Below, in pieces: positions 32,886 through 42,040 of a DNA stretch of 64,000 bases. The first letter of the stretch is position 1. The number at the start of each line of letters is the position of its first letter. The notes beneath the pieces were generated by a model. The model ran no database searches, was not told the DNA's origin, and was given only the letters and a program-made list of their open reading frames with translations. Made by a program: the position numbers and the translations under genes. Source of the stretch: Sphingobium terrigena (GTDB taxonomy: Bacteria; Pseudomonadota; Alphaproteobacteria; Sphingomonadales; Sphingomonadaceae); contig NZ_QVRA01000001.1 in assembly GCF_003591655.1 (NCBI RefSeq), forward strand, positions 287,195-351,194. Reading direction: 5' to 3'.

Positions 32886-33798
32886 GATTGCGCGCCGGCG
32901 GGGACAGGTCGATCGCCCGTTCCCGCCACGCTTTCACCGCCGTTCGCACGGGCATCGGCAGGTCGGCGGCTTCAACCAAGACAAGGTCTAGCAACGCATC
33001 ATAGTCCGAAATGCCCAGATAGCGGATATTGGGCAGGTCAAGCGCTGCCAGTGAAGCGGGCACCGGCGCCACGCCCATGCCCGCTGCGGCAAGGCCAATG
33101 CTGGTGATGAAGTCGGCGGTGGGGATCACATCGGGCAGAGGGAATTGCCCGATCCGTGCGATCGCCCCGATCACGTCGATCAGCCCCACCTGCTCGTGAA
33201 ATTGCGGGATGATGAAGCGATAATCCCGCAACTGGGCGCATCCTATGTCGCCCCTGTCGGCCAGCGGACTGGTGTCCGCCACCGCCAGCAGCACAGCTTC
33301 GCTATGGATTGCCCATATCGACGCCCCGACCGGATAGCTTGGGCGCGGGCGAATGAAGCCGATGTCCATCCGGCCGTCGGCGATCGCCGCAATTTGTTGT
33401 GGCGATTCCATTGCTTCGGCGGCAATATCGACGTCCGGCAAATGCGCGCGCAAATGGCTGACCAATTGCGGCATCAGCCCCGTCATGATCGCGGAAAAGA
33501 CGAAACCAACGCGCAGCCGTCCTGCCTCGCCTTGCAGGATTTTCTGCCCGTGCCGTTCGGTCGCTCTCAGCTCGGCCAGTAATTGCCGGGCCAATGGCAG
33601 AAATTGCGTGCCTTCGCGGGTCAGCGCAATCCGGCTGCGCTGGCCCCGCGACAACAGCCTGCCGCCCAGCTGATCCTCCAGCCGTTGCAGGCGCTTGCTG
33701 ACCACCGACTGGGTGCAGCCCAGCCGGTCGGCCGCGCTGACGAAATGCTGCTCCTCCACCACGGCGACGAAGGCTTCCAGGCAATCAGGTTCCAGCAT
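32866..33798 (-). CDS. LysR-family regulator (GcdR-like by context)
   Basis: The 310-residue protein has an N-terminal winged helix (LEAFVAVVEEQHFVSAADRL, GCTQSVVSKRLQRLEDQLGG) and a LysR effector domain from about residue 90. It is divergent from an acyl-CoA dehydrogenase/CoA-transferase pair. This is the arrangement of gcdR-gcdH-gcdG, where the regulator responds to glutarate-type acids. The 100-base intergenic region contains ATTCCA and TGGAAT half-sites (33809-33856 region), a plausible LysR box. The effector is unknown. Confidence 0.8.
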   Translation of the reverse strand: MLEPDCLEAFVAVVEEQHFVSAADRLGCTQSVVSKRLQRLEDQLGGRLLSRGQRSRIALTREGTQFLPLARQLLAELRATERHGQKILQGEAGRLRVGFVFSAIMTGLMPQLVSHLRAHLPDVDIAAEAMESPQQIAAIADGRMDIGFIRPRPSYPVGASIWAIHSEAVLLAVADTSPLADRGDIGCAQLRDYRFIIPQFHEQVGLIDVIGAIARIGQFPLPDVIPTADFITSIGLAAAGMGVAPVPASLAALDLPNIRYLGISDYDALLDLVLVEAADLPMPVRTAVKAWRERAIDLSPPARNPIAGPT

Positions 33799-33898
33799 GG
33801 CTTATCAATTCCAAAATGCGATTAAAAACAGCATAGAAACCTGTTTTCTGGAATGAAACAACTATGCATCATCGGCCGCGAAAAAGGGGAGGCTTCAG

Positions 33899-35083
33899 GT
33901 GGCAGATATTATCGGATTTGATTGGGAAGATGCGCTCGGCCTCGATGCGGCCCTGAGCGAAGATGAACGGCTGATTGGTGCTGCGGCGCGGGCCTTTGCA
34001 CAGGATCGGCTCCAGCCGCGCGTGACCGATGCGTTCGAACGGGAATATACCGATCCCGATATTTTTCGGGAAATGGGCGCGCAGGGGCTGTTGGGCCTGA
34101 CCCTGCCGGAACGTTTCGGCTGTGCCAATTCGACCTATGTCGCCTATGGCCTTGTCGCTCGCGAAGTCGAGCGGGTCGATTCCGGCTACCGGTCGATGAT
34201 GTCGGTCCAGTCGAGCCTCGTCATGTATCCGATTTTTGCCTATGGCTCGCCGGAGCAGGCCGACAAATATCTGCCGGGACTGGCCAGCGGTGAGCTGATC
34301 GGCTGCTTCGGCCTGACCGAACCCGATGCCGGATCGGACCCCGGCGGCATGAGGACGCGTGCCGAGAAGGTTGAAGGCGGCTATCGGCTGAACGGCAACA
34401 AGACCTGGATCAGCAACGCACCGATCGCGGATGTGTTCGTGGTCTGGGCCAAATCGGACGCGCATGGCGGTGCCATTCGCGGCTTCATCCTCGAACGCGG
34501 CATGAAGGGGCTGTCGACGCCGAAGATCGAGGGCAAGCTATCGCTGCGCGCCTCGATCACCGGCATGATCAATCTGGACGATGTGATCGTCCCCGATGAC
34601 GCGCTGCTGCCCAATGTCGAGGGGCTGAAAGGGCCGTTCGGTTGCCTCAACCGGGCGCGCTATGGTATTTCGTGGGGTGCGATGGGCGCGGCCGAAGCCT
34701 GTTTTGCCGCCGCGCGCCAATATGGCCTCGACCGCAAGCAATTCGGGCGACCGCTGGCCGCGACCCAGCTCTATCAGAAGAAGCTGGCCGACATGCTGAC
34801 CGAAATCACGCTCGGCCTCCATGCGTCGCTGCGGGTAGGGCGCGTCCTCGACGAAGGCAGTTTCGCGCCGGAGATCATCAGCATGGTCAAGCGCAACAAT
34901 TGCGGCAAGGCGCTCGACATTGCGCGGGTCGCGCGCGACATGCACGGCGGCAACGGCATTTCCGCTGAATATCAGGTCATTCGTCACATGGTGAACCTGG
35001 AAACGGTCAACACCTATGAAGGCACGCACGATGTCCACGCCCTGATCCTGGGCCGTGCCATCACCGGCATCGCGGCCTTCTGA
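33899..35083 (+). CDS. gcdH: Glutaryl-CoA dehydrogenase-like acyl-CoA dehydrogenase
   Basis: The 394-residue flavoenzyme has the acyl-CoA dehydrogenase fold: [19 protein letters not shown] for FAD and substrate, [18 protein letters not shown], and the C-terminal [20 protein letters not shown] whose Glu is the catalytic base in glutaryl-CoA dehydrogenases. That tail and the [12 protein letters not shown] region fit the GCDH branch, which oxidises and decarboxylates glutaryl-CoA to crotonyl-CoA. The start is GTG, and the stop overlaps the CoA-transferase start (TGATG). A related dicarboxylic acyl-CoA could be the real substrate here. Confidence 0.78.
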   Translation: MADIIGFDWEDALGLDAALSEDERLIGAAARAFAQDRLQPRVTDAFEREYTDPDIFREMGAQGLLGLTLPERFGCANSTYVAYGLVAREVERVDSGYRSMMSVQSSLVMYPIFAYGSPEQADKYLPGLASGELIGCFGLTEPDAGSDPGGMRTRAEKVEGGYRLNGNKTWISNAPIADVFVVWAKSDAHGGAIRGFILERGMKGLSTPKIEGKLSLRASITGMINLDDVIVPDDALLPNVEGLKGPFGCLNRARYGISWGAMGAAEACFAAARQYGLDRKQFGRPLAATQLYQKKLADMLTEITLGLHASLRVGRVLDEGSFAPEIISMVKRNNCGKALDIARVARDMHGGNGISAEYQVIRHMVNLETVNTYEGTHDVHALILGRAITGIAAF

Positions 35084-36222
35084 TGGATCTGCCCCCGTTG
35101 CATGGCGTCAAGGTCGTGGAATTTGCGCGCATATTGGCCGGTCCCTGGGCTGGCCAGATCCTCGCCGATCTGGGCGCGGATGTCGTCAAGGTCGAAAGCC
35201 CCGCCGGTGACGACACCCGCCAATGGGGGCCACCCTTTATCGACAATGGCGACGGGTCGCGCGATGCGGCCTATTTCCATGCCGCCAATCGCGGCAAATC
35301 GTCGCTCGTCCTCGATTTTCGCACCGAACAGGGCCAGCAGGCCGCCCGTAATCTCGTTGCGCAGGCCGATGTGCTGATCGAAAATTTCAAGGTCGGCAAT
35401 CTCGCCCAATATGGGCTGGATTATGCCAGTCTCGCCGCCATCAATCCCCGGCTGATCTACTGCTCGATCACCGGCTTCGGGCAGGACGGTCCCTATGCGC
35501 AGCGGGCGGGCTATGACTTCATCGTGCAGGGCATGAGTGGCATCATGGATCTGACCGGCGACCCGGACGGCCCGCCGCAAAAGATTGGCGTCGCCTATGC
35601 CGACATATTGACCGGCCTCTATGCCGTGATCGGCATCCAGGCCGCGCTGGCAGATCGCGCCCGCACCGGGCTTGGCCAGCAGATCGACATGGCGCTGTTC
35701 GACGTCATGACCGGCACGCTCGCCAATCAGGCAATGAACTATTTCGCGTCCGGCCTATCCCCCCGGCGGCTGGGCAATGCCCATCCCAACATCGCCCCCT
35801 ATGAGGCGTTTCCGACCGCCGATAGCTGGTTCATCCTGGCTGTGGGCAATGACGCCCAGTATCAACGTTTCTGCCGCGTCGTCGGCATCGATCCGCCCGA
35901 TCATCACGCCACCAATGCGCAGCGCGTGGCCGATCGCGCCGCCGTCAGCGCGATGGTGTCGGCCGCCACGCGGCAGTGGCAGCGCGACGCTCTGCTCGCC
36001 CAATTGGAGGCGCAGGGCGTTCCCGCCGGTCCGATCAACACGGTGGGTGAATGTTTCGACGATCCCCAGATCATCCATCGCGCCATGCGACAGACGATCG
36101 ACCGCCCCGATGGACCGCCGGTCGCAACGGTGCGGCTGCCCATCACCTTCTCGCGATCCCCGCTCGCGCCGCCGCGTCCCTCGCCGACGCTGAACAATCA
36201 TGCGAAGGACGCAGGCCAATGA
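35083..36222 (+). CDS. Family III CoA-transferase (CaiB/BaiF)
   Basis: The 379-residue protein has the family III signature. The start is LHGVKVVEFARILAGPWAGQ, then ILADLGADVVKVESPAGDDT, FHAANRGKSSLVLDF, the NPRLIYCSITGFGQDGPYA segment and YDFIVQGMSGIMDLTG near the catalytic aspartate. It moves CoA onto a dicarboxylic acid, which the acyl-CoA dehydrogenase would then oxidise. It is coupled by overlap to the genes on both sides (TGATG and ATGA), so all three are one operon. Confidence 0.85.
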   Translation: MDLPPLHGVKVVEFARILAGPWAGQILADLGADVVKVESPAGDDTRQWGPPFIDNGDGSRDAAYFHAANRGKSSLVLDFRTEQGQQAARNLVAQADVLIENFKVGNLAQYGLDYASLAAINPRLIYCSITGFGQDGPYAQRAGYDFIVQGMSGIMDLTGDPDGPPQKIGVAYADILTGLYAVIGIQAALADRARTGLGQQIDMALFDVMTGTLANQAMNYFASGLSPRRLGNAHPNIAPYEAFPTADSWFILAVGNDAQYQRFCRVVGIDPPDHHATNAQRVADRAAVSAMVSAATRQWQRDALLAQLEAQGVPAGPINTVGECFDDPQIIHRAMRQTIDRPDGPPVATVRLPITFSRSPLAPPRPSPTLNNHAKDAGQ

Positions 36223-37661
36223 GCGAGCGCCATTATATCGGCGGCACCTGGGTCGCCGGGCAGGATCATCAGCCTGACGTCAATCCCTCCGACACGCGCG
36301 ATAGTGTCGGGCTTTTCCCGTCAGGCGGCGCGGCGGAAGTCGATGCCGCCGTGGCAGCCGCCACCGCCGCTGCGCCGCTTTGGGCGCGCAGCAATATCCA
36401 GCAGCGCCACGATATGCTGCGCCGGATTGCCGACGGAATCGCGGCCGCCGCGACTGAAATCGGCACCATCCTGGCGCGGGAGGAGGGCAAGCCGCTGGCC
36501 GAAGCTGTGGCCGAAGTCCAGCGCGCCAGTCAGATATTCGGCTTCTTCGCGGGCGAATGTCTGCGCCAGACCGGCGACAGGCTCGCCTCGATCCGCGATG
36601 GCGTCGATATAGAGGTGACGCGCGAGCCTGTGGGCGTGGTCGGCATCATCACGCCTTGGAATTTCCCGATCGCCATCCCCGCCTGGAAGATCGCGCCGGC
36701 GCTCGCTTATGGCAATGCGGTCCTGTTCAAGCCTGCCGACCTGACCCCTGCCACGGCGCTGTCGCTGGCCCGGATCATCGATCAGGCAGGGGTTCCGCCG
36801 GGCATATTCAACATGATTTTCGGCAAGGGGCGGGTGGTCGGCAACGCCATCCTGTCCCACCCCGGCGTCGACGCGATCAGCTTCACCGGCTCCGTCAATG
36901 TCGGCAGGACGATCGCCGCCGCCTGCGTTGCATCGTCGCCGATGAAGAAGTTTCAGCTGGAGATGGGCGGCAAGAACCCGTTCGTCATTCTCGATGATGC
37001 CGACCTCGACCTTGCTGTCTCGATCGCGGTCAACGCCGCCTATATGTCCACCGGCCAGCGTTGCACCGCGCCCGAACGGTTCATCGTCACCAATGCCATT
37101 CACGATCGCTTTGTTGCGCAACTGATCGAACGACTGCGGCACCTGAAGGTCGGCCACGCGCTTGGCTCCGACACATTTGTCGGACCAGTCGTCAGTCAGG
37201 CGCAACTAGACAGCAACCTCGCCTATGTCCAGCGCGGCTGCGACGAGGGTGCGACCCTGGCCTTTGGCGGGCATCGCGTCGCATGTGATACGCCCGGCTT
37301 CTACATGGCGCCCACCCTTTTTACCGATGCGACCAACGATATGGCGATCGCGCGCGAGGAGATTTTCGGTCCTGTCGCCTGCGTCATCCGGGCCAAGGAT
37401 TATGCCTACGCCCTGGCGCTGGCCAACGACACGTCCTTCGGCCTGACCGCCGGTATCTGCACCGCCAGCCTCAAATATGCCGCTGATTTCAAACGGAACA
37501 GCCGCGCGGGCATGGTGATGGTCAATCTGCCGACGGCCGGGGTCGATTATCATGTCCCTTTTGGCGGACGCGGCAGTTCCAGCTTCGGTCCAAGGGAGCA
37601 GGGCCGCTATGCGGCGGAGTTCTACACATCGGTCAAGACCGCCTATGTTGATTCGGGGTAG
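36219..37661 (+). CDS. Aldehyde dehydrogenase, 2-oxoglutarate-semialdehyde type
   Basis: The 480-residue NAD(P)-dependent enzyme has the catalytic Cys in TGQRCTAPERFIV, the general-base Glu in FQLEMGGKNPFVILDDADLD and ITPWNFPIAIPAWKIAPALA. Its whole layout, including REEGKPLAEAVAEVQRASQI and NLPTAGVDYHVPFGGR, follows the alpha-ketoglutaric semialdehyde dehydrogenases. The likely product is a dicarboxylic acid that could feed the CoA-transferase. The start at 36219 overlaps the CoA-transferase stop (ATGA). It closes the catabolic cluster. Confidence 0.82.
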   Translation: MSERHYIGGTWVAGQDHQPDVNPSDTRDSVGLFPSGGAAEVDAAVAAATAAAPLWARSNIQQRHDMLRRIADGIAAAATEIGTILAREEGKPLAEAVAEVQRASQIFGFFAGECLRQTGDRLASIRDGVDIEVTREPVGVVGIITPWNFPIAIPAWKIAPALAYGNAVLFKPADLTPATALSLARIIDQAGVPPGIFNMIFGKGRVVGNAILSHPGVDAISFTGSVNVGRTIAAACVASSPMKKFQLEMGGKNPFVILDDADLDLAVSIAVNAAYMSTGQRCTAPERFIVTNAIHDRFVAQLIERLRHLKVGHALGSDTFVGPVVSQAQLDSNLAYVQRGCDEGATLAFGGHRVACDTPGFYMAPTLFTDATNDMAIAREEIFGPVACVIRAKDYAYALALANDTSFGLTAGICTASLKYAADFKRNSRAGMVMVNLPTAGVDYHVPFGGRGSSSFGPREQGRYAAEFYTSVKTAYVDSG

Positions 37662-37844
37662 CCTCCCCATGATGATCGGATGCGCCTGTCCACTCTTGCA
37701 TGAATGAACGAACCCATCATTGACCCTGCCCCTCGCTTTCCGGCCTCTCTGTGGTGCTGGCGGCGTGAAGGGATGGATGCGACACAAGCGGCCATTCAAC
37801 GTGACGAGGGAACGGCGTGAGTTGGTCGTTACGTCGAATTCGGA

Positions 37845-38255
37845 TTAAATCTCAGGCAAAGCCTGCGTTGCGAACCCCCAGCCGTTAAGCCCTGCGCTCC
37901 TCTTCATGAGCGTTTCGAGATGCTCGATCGAGAGGGGATGTGCGTCCTTCATTCTGTCCAGTTCATCCCAATCCATCGGGACGGCGACTGGAGCACCGGG
38001 GCGGGCGCGGACGGAATAGTGTATAGCGGTACTGCCGCGCTGATTGCGCAGCCAGTCGATTAAGATGCGATCCTAGCGCTTGGCCTCGCTCATCGTCGCG
38101 GTAAAGCGGTCAGGCTCCGCGGCGCTCAGGGCCTGGGCAAAGCGGGATGCGAAATCCTTGTGCGTGTCCCAGTTGTGACCGGGCGTCAGCGGCACAATGA
38201 CATGCACGCCCTTGTTCCCCGAAAGCATCGCGAAGGAGAAGAGGCCGATGTCAGA
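37845..38255 (-). pseudogene. ligD: Fragment of ATP-dependent DNA ligase D (polymerase domain)
   Basis: One minus-strand frame reads LFSFAMLSGNKGVHVIVPLT, PGHNWDTHKDFASRFAQALS, IDWLRNQRGSTAIHYSVRAR and PGAPVAVPMDWDELDRMKDA. This is the end of the LigD primase/polymerase domain used in bacterial end joining. It is interrupted by an in-frame TAG after SEAKR and lacks the ligase and nuclease parts. It is fused at its 5' side to a TonB-receptor fragment near 38250, which marks a recombination scar. Confidence 0.75.
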
Positions 38256-38634
38256 CGGGGATGGCCCAGAAAGATGCCATCGACGAACAGGCCGATGGCC
38301 TGTTCGAAGCTGTTGGGCTTGAGCCTAGACCGCGCATCATCGGGTTGACCAAGCCGGCAGGTGCATTCTGGATGCGGACACCGGGCACGATCGAAGTCAA
38401 TTGCTCGATCGACGCTACGTTGGCCGTTGCCAGCGCATCGCCGCCCACCACCGACACGGTGGTCGGCACGGTTTGCAAGGACTGGTTGCGCTTGAGCGCG
38501 GTAACGATGATCTCATCCGACACCGGCGCTTCGGCCGAAGCCGTATCCTGTGCCCATGCGGCTGAAGGACTGGCCAGCAGCGCGGTCCCAAGCATGAAGC
38601 GCGTGGCTGCATTACGATTATGCATTTCGCTCAT
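38256..38634 (-). pseudogene. TonB-dependent receptor N-terminal fragment
   Basis: The fragment keeps a signal peptide (FMLGTALLASPSAAWAQ), a TonB box-like DEIIVTALKRNQSLQTVPT and the plug start ASIEQLTSIVPGVRIQNAPA. After GLGSSP a one-base shift is needed to continue as NSFEQAIGLFVDGIFLGHPR, where it meets the ligD fragment. It lacks the barrel and cannot work. Confidence 0.75.
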
Positions 38635-38716
38635 TTTGAGACCTCCCTTTTTAGACGCAAAAATTCGTCGTCGACCCCGGCGGGAGCGACGTTGGGCAAT
38701 CTCAAATTCGCGTTGG

Positions 38717-39003
38717 CTAGGCGGCTTGGCCGATAGCCCACGAATTGGTCACGATCGTCTGGGCATTGGTGTATTCCGCCAGCCCCTCCAGCGCGTTTTC
38801 GATGCCGAGCCCCGATTGCTTGTGCCCGCCGAACGCCACGTGGGGGGAAAAGCTGTGGATATCGTTGATCCAGACCGTGCCGGCCTCGATCCTCTCCGCC
38901 ACCGCGCGTGCGGCCGCAATGTCCTTGCCCCAGACCGAGGCCGCCAACCCGTATTGGGTCGCGTTCGCGCGGGCGACGACATCATCCAGATCGGTGAAGC
39001 GCC
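38717..39003 (-). pseudogene. Aldehyde dehydrogenase C-terminal fragment
   Basis: The frame RFTDLDDVVARANATQYGLA, then GTVWINDIHSFSPHVAFGGHKQSG and GLAEYTNAQTIVTNS is the last quarter of an aldehyde dehydrogenase, without the catalytic cysteine. At its 5' end it is joined to an integrase fragment near 39003. It is a different gene from the intact dehydrogenase at 36219. Confidence 0.75.
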
Positions 39004-39162
39004 CCCGAGATGAAGCTTCTTCTGCTTGTCCAGAAAACGGTAGTTGAAGCGCCATAGCTTCGAACCGTTGGGCTGGATGACGAGATAGAGGTTCTGTGAA
39101 TCGGTAAGGTTCCAGGCCTTCGCTCTCGGCTTGGCGGCATTGATCTGGATGTAGGTCAGCAT
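39004..39162 (-). pseudogene. Tyrosine-recombinase integrase N-terminal fragment
   Basis: From ATG 39162 the frame reads MLTYIQINAAKPRAKAWNLT, DSQNLYLVIQPNGSKLWRFN and YRFLDKQKKLHLGG. This is the DUF4102 arm-binding domain that opens P4-type island integrases. It ends abruptly at the aldehyde-dehydrogenase fragment. It lies 178 bases from the 3' end of a tRNA-Leu gene, the usual place for such integrases, so this is a decayed island end. Confidence 0.75.
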
Positions 39163-39339
39163 GGTCGTTTTCCCAGCAAGGCCGGGTCGATCCGAGGGCA
39201 CCAAAAAGAGCAGCATTTTGTGGTCGCTGCTGGTGCCCTTAGACGGATTTCGCCGGACGGTGTCTGGCGATTTTCGGTCAAGAAATGCTGTGAAACCAGC
39301 CGCTTACTGGACTTATCTGGACGCTGCCAGAGCCAGTAT

Positions 39340-39426
39340 TGGTGCCCAGAAGAGGACTCGAACCTCCACGACCTTGCGATCGCCAGCACCTGAAGCTGGT
39401 GCGTCTACCAATTCCGCCATCTGGGC
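39340..39426 (-). tRNA. tRNA-Leu (anticodon CAG)
   Basis: The minus strand starts GCCCAGATGGCGGAATTGGT and ends with the matching CTGGGC-A-CCA. The acceptor stem, T-arm (GGTTCGAGTCC) and a long variable arm typical of tRNA-Leu are present. The anticodon stem CCAGC/GCTGG carries the loop TTCAGGT with anticodon CAG. CCA is encoded. The 3' end faces the integrase fragment, so this is the probable attachment site of the accessory region. Confidence 0.95.
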
Positions 39427-39556
39427 ACGGGGTAGGAGCGCGCAACTAGCCGCTGCCCTTGGGGCTGTCAACGCAGGAAAGCGGATAATTTTTGTGGTTC
39501 GGGCAAAAAGCCGGGTTATGGGCGATCACGCCCTTTGCCCAACAGGAAGCCCTGCC

Positions 39557-40312
39557 ATGACCCATGCCGATTTCGCGCCGCCCGCCCTGTTTGTCCGGCC
39601 TGACGGGTTGCGTCTGACCTATCGGCAGCGGAGCGGGGTGGGACCAACGATCGTCTTTCTGCCGGGCTATATGTCCGACATGGAGGGGGGCAAGGCGGTC
39701 GCGCTGGATGCTTGGGCGGCGCAGACCGGGCGGGCGATGGTGCGGATGGACTATGCCGGGTGCGGGGCGAGCGAGGGGCGCTTTGTGGACGGGACGCTGG
39801 CCAGTTGGCGGGACGATGTGCTGTTGCTGATCGATGCGCTGGTCGAGGGACCGGTGGTGCTGGTGGGATCGTCCATGGGTGGCTGGCTGGCGCTGCTGGT
39901 GGCGCTGGCGCGGCCGGAGCGGGTGGCGGGGCTGGTCGGCATCGCCGCCGCGCCGGATTTTACCGACTGGGGCTTTACCGACGCGGACAAGGCATTGCTG
40001 ATGACCGAGGGGCGGATCGAGGAGCCGACGCCCTATGGCGACCAGCCCTATGTGACGACGCGGGGTTTCTGGGAATCGGGGCAGGCGCTGCGACTGCTGG
40101 ATGCGCCGATCGCGATCGACTGCCCGGTGCGGTTGCTCCAGGGGCAGCGGGACGATGATGTGCCGTGGGAGACGGCGCTGCGGATCGCGTCGCAACTGCG
40201 TTCATCCGATGTGCAGACGCTGCTGGTTAAGGACGGCGACCACCGCCTTTCCCGCGACGGCGACATCGCCCTGCTGATCCGCACCGTCGCCAGCCTGCTG
40301 GATAGTCTCTGA
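39557..40312 (+). CDS. Alpha/beta hydrolase
   Basis: The 251-residue protein has the alpha/beta-hydrolase core: TIVFLPGYMSDMEGG, AMVRMDYAGCGASEG, nucleophile elbow LVGSSMGGWLAL (Ser near residue 106), an acid in LLQGQRDDDVPW, and the catalytic His in VKDGDHRLSR. It resembles the palmitoyl-thioesterase ABHD10-like group of bacteria. The start follows AGGAAG. Its stop overlaps the start of the TPR gene (TGATG), so the two are cotranslated. It is the first gene of the conserved chromosomal side. Confidence 0.8.
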   Translation: MTHADFAPPALFVRPDGLRLTYRQRSGVGPTIVFLPGYMSDMEGGKAVALDAWAAQTGRAMVRMDYAGCGASEGRFVDGTLASWRDDVLLLIDALVEGPVVLVGSSMGGWLALLVALARPERVAGLVGIAAAPDFTDWGFTDADKALLMTEGRIEEPTPYGDQPYVTTRGFWESGQALRLLDAPIAIDCPVRLLQGQRDDDVPWETALRIASQLRSSDVQTLLVKDGDHRLSRDGDIALLIRTVASLLDSL

Positions 40313-41172
40313 TGCCCCTTTTGCTGCCGCTCCTGCTGTTGGCCCAGGCCTATGACCCGGAAATCGAGGCGGTGATGAACCGCAGCCGCAAGGAGAAGCA
40401 GGAGGCTGCTGCTGCGGCGGTTGCGGCACCCAGGGCGACGGCGGCGCGGGAGGATGGGCGGATTCCGGTCCCGGCCAAATTTGCCGCGCCTTTTCAGGCC
40501 TGTCTGGATCAGGCGGTCGAATCGCCCGATGCGGCGGTGGCCTTTGCGCAGAAGTGGCGGATCGAGGGCGGGAGCTTCTATGCGCGCCACTGCATGGGCT
40601 TTGCCTATGCGCGGGCGGAGCGTTGGGCGCCGGCTATCGTCGCGTTCGAGCAGGCCGCCGAGGAGGCCGAGCGCAGCGCCGAGATGGCGCAGAGCGCAAG
40701 GCTGTGGGCGCAAGCGGGTAATGCGGCGCTGGCCAGTGGCGATGCGGCCAAGGCGCGGCAGGATTTTGACGCGGCGCTGGCGCGGGGGTTGCCCGACGGC
40801 ATGGAGAAGGGCGAGGTGCATCTCGATCGGGCGCGGGCGCTGGTGGCGCTGGGTGACGGGGCGGCGGCGCGGGAGTCGCTGGATGTGGCACTGGCGCAGG
40901 CACCCAGGGATCCGCTGGGCTGGCTGCTGTCGGCGACGCTGGCGCGGCGGTCGGGTGAGATGTCACTGGCGCAGGCACATATTGCCCGCGCGGTGCAACT
41001 GTCGCCTGATGATGCGTCGGTGGCGCTGGAGGAGGGCAATATCGCCGTCCTGACTGATCATGAAGATGTGGCGCGGTCGGCCTGGCAGCGGGCGGTCAGA
41101 CTGGCCCCGACGGCCACGGCGGGGAAGGCGGCGGCGGACAATCTGTCGCGATTGCCCGCCGCTGGCCGATAA
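40312..41172 (+). CDS. Tetratricopeptide-repeat protein
   Basis: The 286-residue protein starts with a hydrophobic leader (MPLLLPLLLLAQA) that may be a signal peptide. It continues as tandem helix pairs with TPR spacing, for example GFAYARAERWAPAIVAFEQA, LWAQAGNAALASGDAAKARQ and AHIARAVQLSPDDASVALEE. TPRs mediate protein contacts, and the partner is unknown. It overlaps the upstream hydrolase gene by four bases and converges on the SIMPL gene. Confidence 0.75.
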   Translation: MPLLLPLLLLAQAYDPEIEAVMNRSRKEKQEAAAAAVAAPRATAAREDGRIPVPAKFAAPFQACLDQAVESPDAAVAFAQKWRIEGGSFYARHCMGFAYARAERWAPAIVAFEQAAEEAERSAEMAQSARLWAQAGNAALASGDAAKARQDFDAALARGLPDGMEKGEVHLDRARALVALGDGAAARESLDVALAQAPRDPLGWLLSATLARRSGEMSLAQAHIARAVQLSPDDASVALEEGNIAVLTDHEDVARSAWQRAVRLAPTATAGKAAADNLSRLPAAGR

Positions 41173-41186
41173 AAGCCGACACTGAG

Positions 41187-41210
41187 CCGTACATATGTAG
41201 CGGTTTTATC
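41187..41210 (+). terminator. Weak terminator-like hairpin between convergent genes
   Basis: CCGTACATATGTAGCGG forms a short near-perfect hairpin and is followed by TTTTAT. It lies between the TPR gene and the convergent SIMPL gene. The stem is short, so support is modest. Confidence 0.35.
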
Positions 41211-41230
41211 TTGATATATTTAAGTCATTG

Positions 41231-41941
41231 TTATTTAAGGTAAAAATCTACAGTTGTGACGACACGGACCTTTTTATAGGGGGTGTCGCTTGATCCGTCG
41301 CCGCCTTCGCCGTCGCGCGCCTCGATCGAGAAATAGCCCTGGGTTGCGCTTTTGATGCTGCCGACGCTGATGCCGCTGTCCTGCGCAAATTGTTCGGCGG
41401 CGTTGCGCGCGTCCTTGGTGGCGGCGGCGACCATGGGCGGCTTGAGGTCATTCAGCTTGGTAAAGCTGTAGCGCATCCCCGACCCTTCCTGGAGCGTCAC
41501 GCCGCGACGCACGAGGTCGAATTGTTGCGCCACGGCGCGCTGGGCGCGGGCGATGTCGGTGGTGCGCAGCAGCATCCGCTGGGTGATGGTGATATTGTTG
41601 ACGCCATTGTTGAGATATTGGTTCACCCCCGCGCCGACCGGGGTGAGCGCTTCGGGCTTGAAGCCCAGGCTGGCGAAATAGGCCTTGAGTTCGCGGGTGT
41701 TATTGTCGATTTCGGCGCGGACCGAGGGCAGGTCGAAGCCGGTCGCCGAATAGCTGATCGACCAGGTGGCAAGGTCCGCCGTCACATCCTTTTCAGCCAG
41801 GCCGCGGACAGTGACCGATCGGTCCGCCGCCTTGGCGCGCTTCAACCCGTCGCCCAGCAGATAGCCGCCGCTCATCACGCCCAACGCCAGCAGCGCGGCG
41901 CTGCCCAGAAGAACCTTGTCCCGCAATTCCAATGCCATCAT
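41231..41941 (-). CDS. SIMPL (DUF541) domain protein
   Basis: The 236-residue protein has one N-terminal membrane anchor or uncleaved signal (LLGSAALLALGVMSGGYLLG) and a SIMPL domain with SVTVRGLAEKDVTADLATWS, ITITQRMLLRTTDIARAQRA and LKPPMVAAATKDARNAAEQF. Such proteins sit in the periplasm and their function is poorly known. The start follows AAGAGGAAAG. It is transcribed divergently from gloA. Confidence 0.82.
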   Translation of the reverse strand: MMALELRDKVLLGSAALLALGVMSGGYLLGDGLKRAKAADRSVTVRGLAEKDVTADLATWSISYSATGFDLPSVRAEIDNNTRELKAYFASLGFKPEALTPVGAGVNQYLNNGVNNITITQRMLLRTTDIARAQRAVAQQFDLVRRGVTLQEGSGMRYSFTKLNDLKPPMVAAATKDARNAAEQFAQDSGISVGSIKSATQGYFSIEARDGEGGDGSSDTPYKKVRVVTTVDFYLK

Positions 41942-42040
41942 GCTTTCCTCTTCCTTCGGGAGATGCGCGACCTTATCTATAGGGCTGTCCTGCCAGTCCT
42001 GAGATGAACCGTTGCTTTATGGCGACGAATGGAGTGACCT

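Noticed and set aside
39197..39241. AGGGCACCA and TGGTGCCCT inverted pair near the tRNA as an attachment-site copy
   Set aside because: The match to the tRNA 3' end covers only about eight bases, too short for an island attachment repeat.
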